Shown here piece by piece: positions 45,485 through 55,000 of a stretch of DNA of 64,000 nt (position 1 is the first letter of the stretch; every line of letters begins with the position of its first letter). Both the position numbers and the translations under genes were made by a program. The notes beneath the pieces are model-generated. The model saw nothing but the letters and a program-made list of their open reading frames with translations. It was not told where the DNA came from and did not search any database. This DNA is from Actinomycetes bacterium (GTDB taxonomy: Bacteria; Actinomycetota; Actinomycetes; Actinomycetales; Microbacteriaceae), in assembly GCA_029779645.1 (NCBI GenBank), contig JAKPAC010000015.1, positions 1 through 64,000 of the forward strand. The letters are read 5' to 3'.

Positions 45485-47251
45485 GTGGCTCGAATTTCGA
45501 AGGTTCTCATCGCTAACCGCGGCGAGATCGCCGTCCGCATCATCCGCGCGGCACGCGACTCGGGCATCAGCTCGGTCGCGGTGTATGCCGATCAGGATCG
45601 CGACGCGATGCACGTGCGGTTGGCCGACGAGGCGTACGCTCTTGATGGCACGACCAGTGCCGACACCTATCTCGTCATCGAGAAGCTGCTGTCGGTGGCT
45701 CGTCGCTCCGGCGCCGACGCGGTGCACCCCGGATACGGGTTCCTCGCCGAGAACGCCGACTTCGCTCGCGCCGTGATCGACTCGGGCCTCATCTGGATCG
45801 GCCCCTCTCCGGAGGCCATCGAGGCGCTCGGCGACAAGGTCACCGCCCGGCACGTGGCGCAGAAGGTCGGCGCGCCCCTCGCGCCCGGCACGCTCAACCC
45901 CGTCGCCGGGGCCGAAGAGGTGCTCGAGTTCGCGACCCAGCACGGCCTCCCCGTCGCCATCAAGGCCGCCTACGGCGGCGGCGGCCGCGGCCTGAAGGTC
46001 GCCCGCACCGCCGAGGAGATCCCCGAGCTGTTCGCCTCGGCGACGCGCGAGGCCGTCTCGGCCTTCGGCCGCGGGGAGTGCTTCGTAGAGAAGTACCTCG
46101 ACAAGCCGCGACACGTCGAGACCCAGTGCCTCGCCGATGCCGCCGGCAACGTCGTCGTGATCTCGACCCGCGACTGCTCGCTGCAGCGTCGCCACCAGAA
46201 GCTCGTCGAGGAGGCCCCAGCGCCGTTCCTCACGCAGGAGCAGAACGAGCTGCTGTACTCGTCCTCGAAGGCGATCATGCGCGAGGTCGGCTACATCGGC
46301 GCCGGCACCTGCGAGTTTCTCATCGGCCAGGACGGCACGATCTCGTTCCTCGAGGTCAACACCCGCCTCCAGGTCGAGCACCCCGTCTCTGAGGAGATCA
46401 CCGGGATCGACCTCGTCCGCGAGCAGTTCCGCCTCGCCGAGGGCGGCCTGCTCGACTACGACGACCCGAAGCCCAGCGGCCACTCGTTCGAGTTCCGCAT
46501 CAACGGCGAGGACCCGGGCCGCGGCTTCCTCCCCCAGCCGGGCCCGATCCACGTGTTCAAGACCTTCGGCGGCCCCGGCATCCGCCTCGATTCCGGGGTG
46601 ACGGCGGGCGACGAGATCTCGGGCGCGTTCGACTCGCTGCTGGCGAAGATCATCGTCACCGGCAAGGACCGCGAGGAGGCCCTGCAGCGCAGCCGCCGCG
46701 CCCTCGAGGAGTTCGAGGTCTCGGGCCTGCCCACCGTGCTGCCGTTCCACCGGCTCGTCGTCAGCGACCCGGCATTCACCGCCGAGGATGGCACGTTCGG
46801 CGTGCACACGCGCTGGATCGAGACCGAGTTCGCCGGTCAGATCGACCCGTGGGACGGCGAGCTCGCCGCCCCCAGCACGCCCGAGCCGCGCCACACCGTC
46901 GTCGTCGAGGTCTCGGGCAAGCGCCTCACCGTGAGCCTGCCCACCCGCGTGATCGCGGCCTCCACCCGGGCCGGCCGGCCCGCCGCGGCGCCCCCATCGC
47001 GTCGCGGGCGCACCACCACGGCCTCGGCCGCCTCGGCGAGCGAGGCCGTGCGGGCGCCGATGCAGGCCACGATCGTCAAGGTCGCGGTCGAGGAGGGCCA
47101 GCACGTCGTCAAGGGCGACCTGGTCGTCGTGCTCGAGGCGATGAAGATGGAGCAGCCGATCCAGGCGCACCGCGACGGCGTGGTCGGCCTGATCGACGCG
47201 ACCCCCGGCACGACGGTGTCATCGGGACACCAGCTGCTGACCATCTCGTAG
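45485..47251 (+). CDS. Acetyl-/propionyl-CoA carboxylase alpha subunit (biotin carboxylase + BCCP)
   Basis: A 588-residue fusion. Biotin carboxylase occupies about 1-450: [50 protein letters not shown] (ATP-grasp) and [16 protein letters not shown]. After a basic Ala/Arg linker the biotin carboxyl carrier domain (about 520-588) has [12 protein letters not shown] with the biotinylated Lys. It carboxylates biotin with ATP and bicarbonate and serves the beta subunit at 36469-38058. BirA at 35500-36315 would biotinylate it. Confidence 0.96.
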   Translation: MARISKVLIANRGEIAVRIIRAARDSGISSVAVYADQDRDAMHVRLADEAYALDGTTSADTYLVIEKLLSVARRSGADAVHPGYGFLAENADFARAVIDSGLIWIGPSPEAIEALGDKVTARHVAQKVGAPLAPGTLNPVAGAEEVLEFATQHGLPVAIKAAYGGGGRGLKVARTAEEIPELFASATREAVSAFGRGECFVEKYLDKPRHVETQCLADAAGNVVVISTRDCSLQRRHQKLVEEAPAPFLTQEQNELLYSSSKAIMREVGYIGAGTCEFLIGQDGTISFLEVNTRLQVEHPVSEEITGIDLVREQFRLAEGGLLDYDDPKPSGHSFEFRINGEDPGRGFLPQPGPIHVFKTFGGPGIRLDSGVTAGDEISGAFDSLLAKIIVTGKDREEALQRSRRALEEFEVSGLPTVLPFHRLVVSDPAFTAEDGTFGVHTRWIETEFAGQIDPWDGELAAPSTPEPRHTVVVEVSGKRLTVSLPTRVIAASTRAGRPAAAPPSRRGRTTTASAASASEAVRAPMQATIVKVAVEEGQHVVKGDLVVVLEAMKMEQPIQAHRDGVVGLIDATPGTTVSSGHQLLTIS

Positions 47252-47356
47252 GCACCCGCGCACACCGCCGGCGCATGCCGCTCGCGCGCACCGAGCAATC
47301 GCCCGGTGTGCACCGGTGATGTCGCGCCGCGCCGCGAGCCGACGCCGCGCGGCGGC

Positions 47357-48811
47357 TCAGTCCTCCTGGCCCGAGCCGTTGGGGTCGACCACGTGCATCG
47401 CGCGCGCCGAGTCGGTGATGCCCGCCGAGAGCGACGGGTACACGGCGAACACGCGCGCGACCTGGTCGACCGTGAGACGGCGCTCGACGGCCATCGCGAG
47501 CGGGTAGATCAGCTCGGACGCCTTGGGCGCCACGATGACGCCGCCGATCACGGTGCCGCTGCCGTGCCGGGCGATCAGCTTGATGAAGCCGTCTTTGATG
47601 CCCATCATCTTGGCGCGCGCGTTGGCCACGAGCGGGAGCTTGTGCACGACGCCCTCGATGACGCCGTCCTCGATGTCGCGCTCCGTCCACCCGACGGCGG
47701 CGATCTCGGGCTGCGTGAAGATGTTCGCCGAGATGCGGGTGCGATCGAGCGGGATCACGATGTCGCCCATGGCGTGGAACACGGCCATGCGCCCCTGCAT
47801 CGAGGCGACGGAGGCGAGCGGCACGAAGGTGGTGCAGTCGCCCGCGGCGTAGATGTTCGGCACCGAGGTGCGGGCGACGCGGTTCACGCGGATGTGCCCC
47901 GACTCGGTCAGCTGCACGCCCGCCTCCTCGAGCCCGAGGCCGGCGGTGTTGGGGATCGAGCCGACCGCCATCAGGCAGTGGCTGCCCTCGATCGTGCGGC
48001 CGTCGCTGAGAGTGACCCGCACGCCGTCGCCGATGCGCTCCACCCTGTCGGCGCGCGCCTTCGCGAGCAGCGTCATGCCGCCGCGCTGGAACACCCGCTC
48101 GAGCACCGCGGCGCCGTCGGCGTCCTCGCCGGGCAGCACCTGGTCGCGACTCGAGACGAGCGTGACCTTCGCGCCGAGGTTCATGTAGGCCGAGGCGAAC
48201 TCGGCGCCCGTGACGCCCGAGCCGACGACGATGAGGTGCTCGGGCACGGCCGTCATGTTGTACAGCTGCGTCCAGGTCAGGATCCGCTCGCCGTCGGGCA
48301 GCGCGTTCGGCAGCTCGCGGGGGGATGCCCCGACCGAGACGACGAGCGTGTCGGCCTCGACGCGGTCGAAGTCGGTGCCGCCCGGGCCGGTCGACACGAC
48401 GACTGCGGTGCGGCTCTCGAGCCGCCCGTGCCCGGCGATGATGCGCACGCCCGCCTCGATGAGCGCGGCGCGCATGTCTTCGGACTGCTGGCGAGCGAGG
48501 GCCAGCAGTCGCTTGTTCACGGCGGCGAGGTTGATGGCCACCTGCGGCTTCGAGGGCCTGCCGTCGCCGCCGCGCACGAAGAACTGCACGCCGAGGTCGC
48601 TCGCCTCCGAGATCGCGACGGCGGCATCGGCCGTGGCGATGAGGCTCTTCGACGGAACGACGTCGGTGAGCACCGCGGATCCGCCCACGCCGGCGCGCTC
48701 GATGAGCGTGACGTCGGCGCCGAGCTGGGCTGCAGCGAGCGCCGCCTCGTACCCGCCGGGACCGCCACCGAGAATCGCCACGCTCTGCGTGCGTTCGAAC
48801 GAAACAGACAT
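47357..48811 (-). CDS. Lpd-like flavoprotein lacking the redox disulfide (LpdA-type NAD(P)H:quinone reductase)
   Basis: A 484-residue FAD/NAD(P) oxidoreductase of the dihydrolipoamide dehydrogenase fold: VAILGGGPGGYEAALAAAQL (FAD), LIVVGSGVTGAEFASAYM (NAD(P)), IYAAGDCTT and a C-terminal dimer domain with IFTQPEIAAVGWTE. The CxxxxC redox pair is missing: the position reads GVGGSAVLTDVVPSKSLI. This matches the M. tuberculosis Rv3303c/LpdA group, NAD(P)H:quinone reductases rather than lipoamide dehydrogenases. Quinone activity is inferred from that resemblance. ATG 48811 has GACAAT six bases upstream. Confidence 0.9.
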   Translation of the reverse strand: MSVSFERTQSVAILGGGPGGYEAALAAAQLGADVTLIERAGVGGSAVLTDVVPSKSLIATADAAVAISEASDLGVQFFVRGGDGRPSKPQVAINLAAVNKRLLALARQQSEDMRAALIEAGVRIIAGHGRLESRTAVVVSTGPGGTDFDRVEADTLVVSVGASPRELPNALPDGERILTWTQLYNMTAVPEHLIVVGSGVTGAEFASAYMNLGAKVTLVSSRDQVLPGEDADGAAVLERVFQRGGMTLLAKARADRVERIGDGVRVTLSDGRTIEGSHCLMAVGSIPNTAGLGLEEAGVQLTESGHIRVNRVARTSVPNIYAAGDCTTFVPLASVASMQGRMAVFHAMGDIVIPLDRTRISANIFTQPEIAAVGWTERDIEDGVIEGVVHKLPLVANARAKMMGIKDGFIKLIARHGSGTVIGGVIVAPKASELIYPLAMAVERRLTVDQVARVFAVYPSLSAGITDSARAMHVVDPNGSGQED

Positions 48812-48917
48812 GCATCCATTGTCCTCCAGGCCCGCCCGCCCCGCGACCGACCGCCGGCCCGGGCGCGCCGCCTCGCGCCGCGTGCGAAACGGACTGGCCG
48901 AGGGCCGACGCTGTTCA

Positions 48918-48923
48918 TAGAGT
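48918..48923 (+). promoter_or_regulatory. -10 TAGAGT, leaderless start of the purine nucleoside phosphorylase gene
   Basis: TAGAGT is followed by six G residues and ATG 48930. The G run abuts the start, too close to work as a ribosome site, so a leaderless mRNA is favoured. Confidence 0.5.
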
Positions 48924-48929
48924 GGGGGG

Positions 48930-49760
48930 ATGCCGCACCAACCGCACCCGCTCGATGACCCCGCCGCCGACCCGTTCGCGATCGCCGCGCAGGCCGCGGC
49001 CGACATCGCCCGCCTGACCGGGGTCGAGCGCCACGACATCGCCCTCACCCTCGGCAGCGGCTGGGGCGACGCCGCCGACCTCATCGGCGAGACGATCGCC
49101 ACGCTCGACGCCACCGAGGTCACCGGCTTCAGCCGGCCCGCGCTGGTGGGGCACGGCGGCCAGCTCCGCAGCATCCGCACCCCGCAGGGCCGGCACGTGC
49201 TGGTGATCGGGGCGCGCACCCACTTCTACGAGGGCCACGGCACCCGCCGGGTCGTGCACAGCGTGCGCACGGCCGCGGCGACCGGCGCCACGGTGATGGT
49301 GCTCACCAACGGCGCCGGCGGCATCCGCGAGCGCTGGCAGCCCGGGCAGCCGGTGCTGATCAGCGACCACATCAACCTCACCGGGGCCACCCCGCTCGAG
49401 GGCGCCACGTTCGTCGACCTCACCGATCTGTACTCGCCGCGCCTGCGCGAGCTGGCGCGAGCAGTGGATGCCACGCTCGACGAGGGCGTGTACTGCCAGT
49501 TCCCCGGGCCGCAGTACGAGACCCCGGCCGAGGTGCAGATGGCCAGGATCATCGGCGGCCACATCGTGGGCATGTCGACCGCCCTCGAGGCGATCGCCGC
49601 GCGCCAGGCCGGCATGGAGATCCTCGGCATGTCGCTGATCACGAACATGGCCGCCGGCATCCAGGCCACGCCCCTCAGCCACGCGGAGGTCATCGAGGCC
49701 GGCGCCGCCGCCGCGCCCCGCATCAGCCGGCTGCTCGCCGAGATCGTGAGCCAGCTGTGA
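48930..49760 (+). CDS. Purine nucleoside phosphorylase (trimeric type)
   Basis: A 276-residue enzyme cleaving purine nucleosides with phosphate. IALTLGSGWGDAADLI (phosphate loop), ARTHFYEGHGTRRVVHSVR, LTNGAGGIRERWQPGQPV, QFPGPQYETPAEVQM and GMSTALEAIAARQAGM are the standard motifs of the low-molecular-weight class. It is followed, with a four-base overlap, by a phosphosugar mutase that could take the ribose-1-phosphate onward. Confidence 0.94.
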   Translation: MPHQPHPLDDPAADPFAIAAQAAADIARLTGVERHDIALTLGSGWGDAADLIGETIATLDATEVTGFSRPALVGHGGQLRSIRTPQGRHVLVIGARTHFYEGHGTRRVVHSVRTAAATGATVMVLTNGAGGIRERWQPGQPVLISDHINLTGATPLEGATFVDLTDLYSPRLRELARAVDATLDEGVYCQFPGPQYETPAEVQMARIIGGHIVGMSTALEAIAARQAGMEILGMSLITNMAAGIQATPLSHAEVIEAGAAAAPRISRLLAEIVSQL

Positions 49761-51574
49761 GCGACAGCGCGCGGCTGCGCGCCCGCGCCGAGGCCTGGCT
49801 CGCCCAGGACCCCGACCCGCGCACCCGCGCCGAGCTGGCCGAGCTGCTCGAGGGGGCGGATGCCGGCGAGCAGGCGCGCGTCGACGAGCTGGCCGCCCGG
49901 TTCAACGGCCGACTCGCGTTCGGCACGGCCGGGCTCCGCGGCGAGCTCGGCGCCGGCAGCAACCGCATGAACCGGGTGCTCGTGGCGCAGGCAGCGGCCG
50001 GCTTCGCGGCGTTTCTGCGGGCCCGCGCCGGCAAGCACGCGTCGTCGGTGCCCGGCACGCAGGTCTCGCTCGAGGCCGCATGGCCCGTCGACGCGGAGCG
50101 CGTGGCATCCATCGTCATCGGCTACGACGGCCGCCGAAACTCCGACGTCTTCGCGCGCGACTCGGCCGAGATCCTCGCCGGCGCCGGCCTGCGCGTGATC
50201 CTGCTGCCGCGCCTGCTGCCCACCCCCGTGCTCGCGTTCGCGGTGCGGCACTTCGGCGCGGACGCCGGCATCATGGTCACGGCCAGCCACAACCCGCCGA
50301 ACGACAACGGCTACAAGGTGTATCTCGGCGGCCCCGACCAGGGCGCGCAGATCGTCTCGCCCGCCGACGCAGAGATCGCGGCGCACATCCAGCGCGTCGC
50401 CGACACCATCCCCGTCTCGCGCATCCGCCGCTCGCTCGGCTACCTCACCGCCGGCGAGGAGGTCATCGACGCCTACGTCGCCGCGACCGCGGCCGTCGCC
50501 CCCGCGCCCGTCGGCGCCTCGGCGCTGACCTGGGTGTACACGGCCATGCACGGCGTCGGATGGGAGACCTTCGCGCGCGTGCTCAAGGCCGCCGGCTACT
50601 CCGAGCCGATCGTGGTGCGCCAGCAGCGCGATCCCGACGGCGCGTTCCCCACGGTGGCGTTCCCGAACCCGGAGGAGCCCGGGGCGATGGATCTCGCCTT
50701 CGCGGCCGCCCGCGCCGCCGGCGCCGACCTGATCATCGCGCACGATCCCGACGCCGACCGTCTCGCCGTCGCGATCCCGCACGCCGCCGCGAGCGAGGGC
50801 TACCGCCGGCTGACCGGCAACGAGGTCGGCATGCTGCTCGGCTGGCGCGCCGCGCGCCTCGCTTCGGGGCTCGCCCGGCAGGCATGGGACGACGAGGGCG
50901 GGCACGCGACGGCGGCCGAGCTCGACGCCGACGAGGCGCAGGCCGACGCGCCGCGCCCGGCCCTCGCCTGCTCGCTCGTCTCGTCGCCCGGCCTGCGCGT
51001 GATCGCCGAGCACCACGGGCTCGCCTTCCACGAGACCCTCACCGGCTTCAAATGGATCTCGCGCGCGCCCGGCATCGTCTTCGGCTTCGAAGAGGCGCTG
51101 GGGTACCTCGTCAACCCCGAGACCGTGCGCGACAAGGACGGCATCTCGGCGGCGGTCGCGATGCTGCATCTCGCGGCGCGCGCCGCCGGCCGCGGGCAGA
51201 CGCTCGCCGACGCGCTCGAGTCGCTCAGCGACACCTTCGGGCACTTCGTCAGCGAGCAGATCTCGATCCGCGTGAGCGAGGTCTCGATCATCGCGGGCAT
51301 CATGTCGGGGCTGCGCGCCTCGATGCCGGAGCGCTTCGGCGACGCCACGGTGCGCTCGGCCGACGACCTCGCCTCGGGCGTCGACGGGATGCCGCCGAGC
51401 GATGTGCTGCGCTTCGAGCTGGAGGGCGACGCCCGGGTGATCGTGCGCCCCAGCGGCACCGAGCCCAAGCTCAAGGCGTACCTCGACGTGCGCGGCAGCA
51501 GCGCCGACGACGCCGCGACGCGGCTGCGCGCGCTCTCGGGCGCCGTGCGCGCCGTGCTGGCCGAGCATTCGTGA
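49757..51574 (+). CDS. Phosphohexo-/phosphopentomutase (alpha-D-phosphohexomutase family)
   Basis: A 605-residue four-domain mutase. FGTAGLRGELGAGSNRMN opens domain 1, MVTASHNPPNDNGYKVYLGG holds the phosphoserine, IIAHDPDADRLAVAI the metal-binding Asp triad, GFKWISRAPGIVFGFEEALG domain 3, and VRPSGTEPKLKAYLD the phosphate site of domain 4. The length fits the PGM2/phosphopentomutase-like branch. Coupling to purine nucleoside phosphorylase by overlap suggests conversion of ribose-1-phosphate to ribose-5-phosphate, though mannose or glucose phosphates are possible. Confidence 0.92.
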   Translation: MSDSARLRARAEAWLAQDPDPRTRAELAELLEGADAGEQARVDELAARFNGRLAFGTAGLRGELGAGSNRMNRVLVAQAAAGFAAFLRARAGKHASSVPGTQVSLEAAWPVDAERVASIVIGYDGRRNSDVFARDSAEILAGAGLRVILLPRLLPTPVLAFAVRHFGADAGIMVTASHNPPNDNGYKVYLGGPDQGAQIVSPADAEIAAHIQRVADTIPVSRIRRSLGYLTAGEEVIDAYVAATAAVAPAPVGASALTWVYTAMHGVGWETFARVLKAAGYSEPIVVRQQRDPDGAFPTVAFPNPEEPGAMDLAFAAARAAGADLIIAHDPDADRLAVAIPHAAASEGYRRLTGNEVGMLLGWRAARLASGLARQAWDDEGGHATAAELDADEAQADAPRPALACSLVSSPGLRVIAEHHGLAFHETLTGFKWISRAPGIVFGFEEALGYLVNPETVRDKDGISAAVAMLHLAARAAGRGQTLADALESLSDTFGHFVSEQISIRVSEVSIIAGIMSGLRASMPERFGDATVRSADDLASGVDGMPPSDVLRFELEGDARVIVRPSGTEPKLKAYLDVRGSSADDAATRLRALSGAVRAVLAEHS

Positions 51575-53031
51575 CCGACGAGTCGGCGCGGGACGCCCTG
51601 GTCGAGGGCGCACGTGACGAGCCGATGCGAGCCGATGGCGCGCTGACGGGCGCGTCGCCGTCCGCGGCATCCACCGTCGAAGCAGCGGCAGAGACGTCAG
51701 CAGCAGTCGAGTCGGCTGACGAGCTCCCCGATCCGCCGCACTGGCTCCGCTCCGTCATCCTGTTCATGAGCGGGCAGATGGTGAGCATGCTCGGCTCGAT
51801 GATCGTGCAGTTCGCGGTGATGTGGTACATGACGATCGTCTACCAGTCGGGGCTGATCATCGCCGTCGTCGCCGTGGTGGGCTTCCTCCCCCAGGCGATC
51901 ATCTCGATCTTCGGCGGCGTGTGGGCCGACCGGCACAATCGCAAGCGCCTCGTGATCGGCGCTGACGCCGCGATCGCGCTCAGCACCCTCGCGCTCGCCC
52001 TGATCATCCTCAGCGGCTTCGACGCGGTGTGGCTCATCTTCCTCACCCTCGCGGTGCGCTCCGCCGGCACCGGCGTGCAGATGCCCGCCGCGTCGTCGAT
52101 GGTCCCGCAGATCACGCCCAGGCGGCACCTCATGCGCGTGAACGGCCTAATGCAGTCCGTGAACGCCTCGATGGCGCTGCTCGCCCCCGCCCTGGCGGGC
52201 GCCGTGTTCGGGCTCGCCGCGGCCGCGGCAGCCGACGGCTCGGGCGCGCCGCCGCCCGCGAGCGTGCTCGTACCCATCTTCATGATCGATGTCGTCACCG
52301 CCGTGTTCGGGATCGGCCTGCTCGCGATGATCCGCGTGCCCACGCTCGCCCGCGCCGAGGGCGAGGCCGACGCCGGGTACTTCGCCGATCTCATCGGCGG
52401 GGTGCGCTACATCGCCGGCCACGGCTTCGTGCGCTGGCTGCTGTTCGTCTACGCGGGGCTGTTCATCCTGATCGTCGCGCCGGCCAACCTCACCCCGCTC
52501 ATGCTCGTGCGCAGCTTCGGCGGCACCGAGTCGGAGGACGTGCTGCACCTCGCCGTGCTCGAGGTGGCCTACAGCGCGGGCCTCGTGCTCGGCGGCATCG
52601 TGATCGCGATGTGGGGCGGCCTGCGCAACCGGCTGCTGCTCATCGTGCTCGCGGCGTTCGGCTTCGGCACGCTCTCGATCGGGCTCGGGCTCTCGCCCAG
52701 CCTCCTCGTGTTCTTCGCCTGCATGGCCGTGCTCGGCGTCGTCTCGCCGTTCTTCGGCACCTCGGCCATGACCCTGCTGCAAGAGACCGTCGAGCCGAGC
52801 CGGCAAGGCCGCGTGTTCGGCTTCGTCGGCATCGTCACCGCGCTCGCGATGCCGTTCGGGATGGCCGTGTTCGGCCCCCTGGCCGACGTGATCTCGGTCG
52901 AGCTGCTGCTGGTGTCGGCCGGCCTGCTCACGTTCGTCGTGATGGGGCTCGCGCTCGTGCTCCCGGCGGGGCGTCGGGCCATGGCGGCGGCCCGCGAGGT
53001 CTCCGCCCCGCGGCGGCTCGGCGCAGGGTAG
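51571..53031 (+). CDS. MFS transporter, macrolide-efflux-like (12 helices)
   Basis: A 486-residue protein with a cytoplasmic Ala/Glu-rich N-terminus of about 55 residues, then about 12 helices. GQMVSMLGSMIVQFAVMW in helix 1, GVWADRHNRKRLVIGAD (motif A), MPAASSMVPQITPRRHLMRVNG and FFGTSAMTLLQETVEPSRQG are typical of MFS MefA/DUF894-like exporters. GTG 51571 overlaps the mutase stop; the far longer upstream frame is an artefact. The substrate is unknown. Confidence 0.87.
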   Translation: MTDESARDALVEGARDEPMRADGALTGASPSAASTVEAAAETSAAVESADELPDPPHWLRSVILFMSGQMVSMLGSMIVQFAVMWYMTIVYQSGLIIAVVAVVGFLPQAIISIFGGVWADRHNRKRLVIGADAAIALSTLALALIILSGFDAVWLIFLTLAVRSAGTGVQMPAASSMVPQITPRRHLMRVNGLMQSVNASMALLAPALAGAVFGLAAAAAADGSGAPPPASVLVPIFMIDVVTAVFGIGLLAMIRVPTLARAEGEADAGYFADLIGGVRYIAGHGFVRWLLFVYAGLFILIVAPANLTPLMLVRSFGGTESEDVLHLAVLEVAYSAGLVLGGIVIAMWGGLRNRLLLIVLAAFGFGTLSIGLGLSPSLLVFFACMAVLGVVSPFFGTSAMTLLQETVEPSRQGRVFGFVGIVTALAMPFGMAVFGPLADVISVELLLVSAGLLTFVVMGLALVLPAGRRAMAAAREVSAPRRLGAG

Positions 53032-53077
53032 GCATCGCTTGCTGGCGACGCCAGGGCAGACACGGCAAGGTTGAGAC

Positions 53078-55000
53078 ATGCGTGTGCTGCAGTGGTTTCG
53101 CCAATACCCGATCCTCGCGATGACCATCGTCGTGGGTGTGGTCGTCGTCGCGCTCGACCTTGCCGGCACGGGCCCCGTCGCGATGTGGATCGCGATCGTC
53201 TACGTCTCGCTCATCGTGCTGTGGACCGCGATCGGGATGATCCGCGACATCCTCCGCGGGCACTTCGGGCTCGACATCCTCGCCGTGGTCGCGATGGTGG
53301 CGACCCTCGCGGTCGGCGAGTACCTCGCCTCGCTCATCATCGTCCTGATGCTCTCGGGCGGCGAGGCGCTCGAGGACTTCGCCGCGCGCCGCGCCAAGCG
53401 CGAGCTCACCTCGCTGCTCGACCGCTCGCCGCAGATCGCGCACGTGATCGTGAACCCTGGCGATGAGAGCTCGGACGAGGCGCGCGATGTCGCCGCCGAC
53501 GAGGTGCGCGTGGGCGACGTGCTGCTGGTCCGCCCTGCCGAGCTGGTGCCCGTCGACGGCGTGCTGCGCTCGGAGGCCGGCTCGTTCGACGAGTCCTCGC
53601 TCACCGGCGAGAGCCTGCCCGCCGAGAAGTCGGCCGGCGATGAGGTGCTCTCGGGCAGCGTCAACGGCCCCGGCGCCGTCCGCGTGCAGGCCACCCAGAC
53701 CAGCGCCAACAGCCAGTACCAGCAGATCGTCGCGCTGGTGCGCGACGCGCAGGACTCGCGCGCGCCCGTGGTCCGCCTCGCCGACCGCTTCGCCATCCCG
53801 TTCACCGCGGTCTCGCTCGCCATCGCCGGCATCGCGTGGGCGGTGAGCGGCGAGCCCTCGCGCTTCGCCGAGGTGCTCGTGCTGGCCACGCCCTGCCCGC
53901 TGCTGATCGCCGCGCCGGTCGCGTTCCTCGGCGGGCTCTCGCGCGCCGCGAAGGCCGGCGTGATCGTCAAGGGCGGAGCCGTCATCGAGCAGCTCGCGCG
54001 CATACGCTCGGCCACCTTCGACAAGACCGGCACCCTCACGGCCGGCCGGCCGCAGCTGGAGGACGTCCGCCCCCACGCGCCGTTCACGGCCGACGAGGTG
54101 CTCGGCCTCGCCGCATCGGCCGAGCAGTACTCGAGTCACGTGCTGGCCGACGGCGTGCGCCGCGCGGCGGCGGAGCGCGGCATCCCGGTGCTGCCCGCGA
54201 GCGAGGCGAGCGAGGTCGCCACCAACGGCGTCACCGCCGTGATCGAGGGCCGCACGGTGGTGGTCGGCAAGCCCGCCTACATCGCCTCGCTGGCGGACGG
54301 CGTCGTGACCGCCGAGCTCGGCCCCGGCCAGGTCGCCGCCTACGTCGCCGTCGACGGGGTGTTCGCCGGCTCGCTCGTGCTCGCCGACGACCCGCGCCCC
54401 GAGGCGGCCGCCGTCGTGCGCTGGCTCGGCGAGCACGGCATCGCCCCGGTGGCCATGCTCACGGGCGACGCGAGCACCACCGCGCACTCGGTCGCTGCCC
54501 AGCTCGGCATCACCGAGGTGCACGCCGAGCTGCTGCCGGCCGACAAGGTCGCCCTCGCCGCCGCGATGCGCCCCCGGCCGATGATGATGGTGGGCGACGG
54601 CGTGAACGACGCGCCCGTGCTCGCCTCGGCCGACGTGGGGATCGCCATGGGCGCGAAGGGCTCGACGGCGGCCGGGGACGCCGCCGACGCGGTCATCCTC
54701 AAGGACTCGCTCACCAAGGTCGTCGAGGCCGTCGCCATCGGCCGGCACACCCTGCGGGTCGCGTACACGGCGATCTGGATCGGCATCGTGCTCAGCGTCG
54801 GCCTGATGCTCGTCGCGACCACCGGGCTGATTCCGGCCGTCGCTGGCGCGCTCATCCAGGAGCTCGTCGACCTGGCGACCATCCTCTATGCCCTGCGCGC
54901 GCTCACCGGGACGCTCCCCACGCTCGAGGTCGATGGCGCGGCCGCGTCGCCGCCCCCGACCGCGGCCGCGGCCGCGGCGGTCGAGCCCCGCCGCCCGTGA
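53078..55000 (+). CDS. P1B-type heavy-metal ATPase with atypical motifs
   Basis: A 640-residue P-type ATPase. Actuator loop SSLTGESLPAEKSA, phosphorylation site FDKTGTLTAGRP (Asp315), and hinge MMVGDGVNDAPVLASADVG are intact. The membrane metal motif is VLATPCPLLIAAP, with TPC (271-273) in place of CPC, and the usual SEHPLA is SSHVLAD (352-358). There is no N-terminal metal-binding domain; the C-terminus is an Ala/Pro tail. These changes argue against an ordinary Cu or Zn/Cd pump. CAAGGT lies six bases before the ATG. A TauE-like permease gene overlaps the stop. Confidence 0.88.
   Translation: MRVLQWFRQYPILAMTIVVGVVVVALDLAGTGPVAMWIAIVYVSLIVLWTAIGMIRDILRGHFGLDILAVVAMVATLAVGEYLASLIIVLMLSGGEALEDFAARRAKRELTSLLDRSPQIAHVIVNPGDESSDEARDVAADEVRVGDVLLVRPAELVPVDGVLRSEAGSFDESSLTGESLPAEKSAGDEVLSGSVNGPGAVRVQATQTSANSQYQQIVALVRDAQDSRAPVVRLADRFAIPFTAVSLAIAGIAWAVSGEPSRFAEVLVLATPCPLLIAAPVAFLGGLSRAAKAGVIVKGGAVIEQLARIRSATFDKTGTLTAGRPQLEDVRPHAPFTADEVLGLAASAEQYSSHVLADGVRRAAAERGIPVLPASEASEVATNGVTAVIEGRTVVVGKPAYIASLADGVVTAELGPGQVAAYVAVDGVFAGSLVLADDPRPEAAAVVRWLGEHGIAPVAMLTGDASTTAHSVAAQLGITEVHAELLPADKVALAAAMRPRPMMMVGDGVNDAPVLASADVGIAMGAKGSTAAGDAADAVILKDSLTKVVEAVAIGRHTLRVAYTAIWIGIVLSVGLMLVATTGLIPAVAGALIQELVDLATILYALRALTGTLPTLEVDGAAASPPPTAAAAAAVEPRRP

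Noticed and set aside
44642..47170. 842-codon open frame opposite the carboxylase alpha gene
   Set aside because: Same antisense effect of strong third-position GC; no domain or hydrophobic pattern.
47252..47356. Hairpins between the carboxylase alpha and flavoprotein genes as terminator
   Set aside because: CCGGTG-TG-CACCGG has a two-base loop and GAGCCG/CGGCTC only six pairs; too weak to call, although a terminator is expected here.
50080..51570. Long open frame running into the MFS gene from far upstream (total 983 codons)
   Set aside because: The upstream part is Arg/Ala/Gly-rich nonsense overlapping the phosphomutase in another frame; GTG 51571 is the natural start.
52928..54748. 606-codon open frame opposite the metal ATPase
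   Set aside because: His/Asp/Arg-rich shadow peptide without motifs; the ATPase on the plus strand is complete.
54950..54990. GCGGCC-rich run as a possible tandem repeat or recombination site
   Set aside because: It encodes the Ala/Pro tail of the ATPase; composition explains it.
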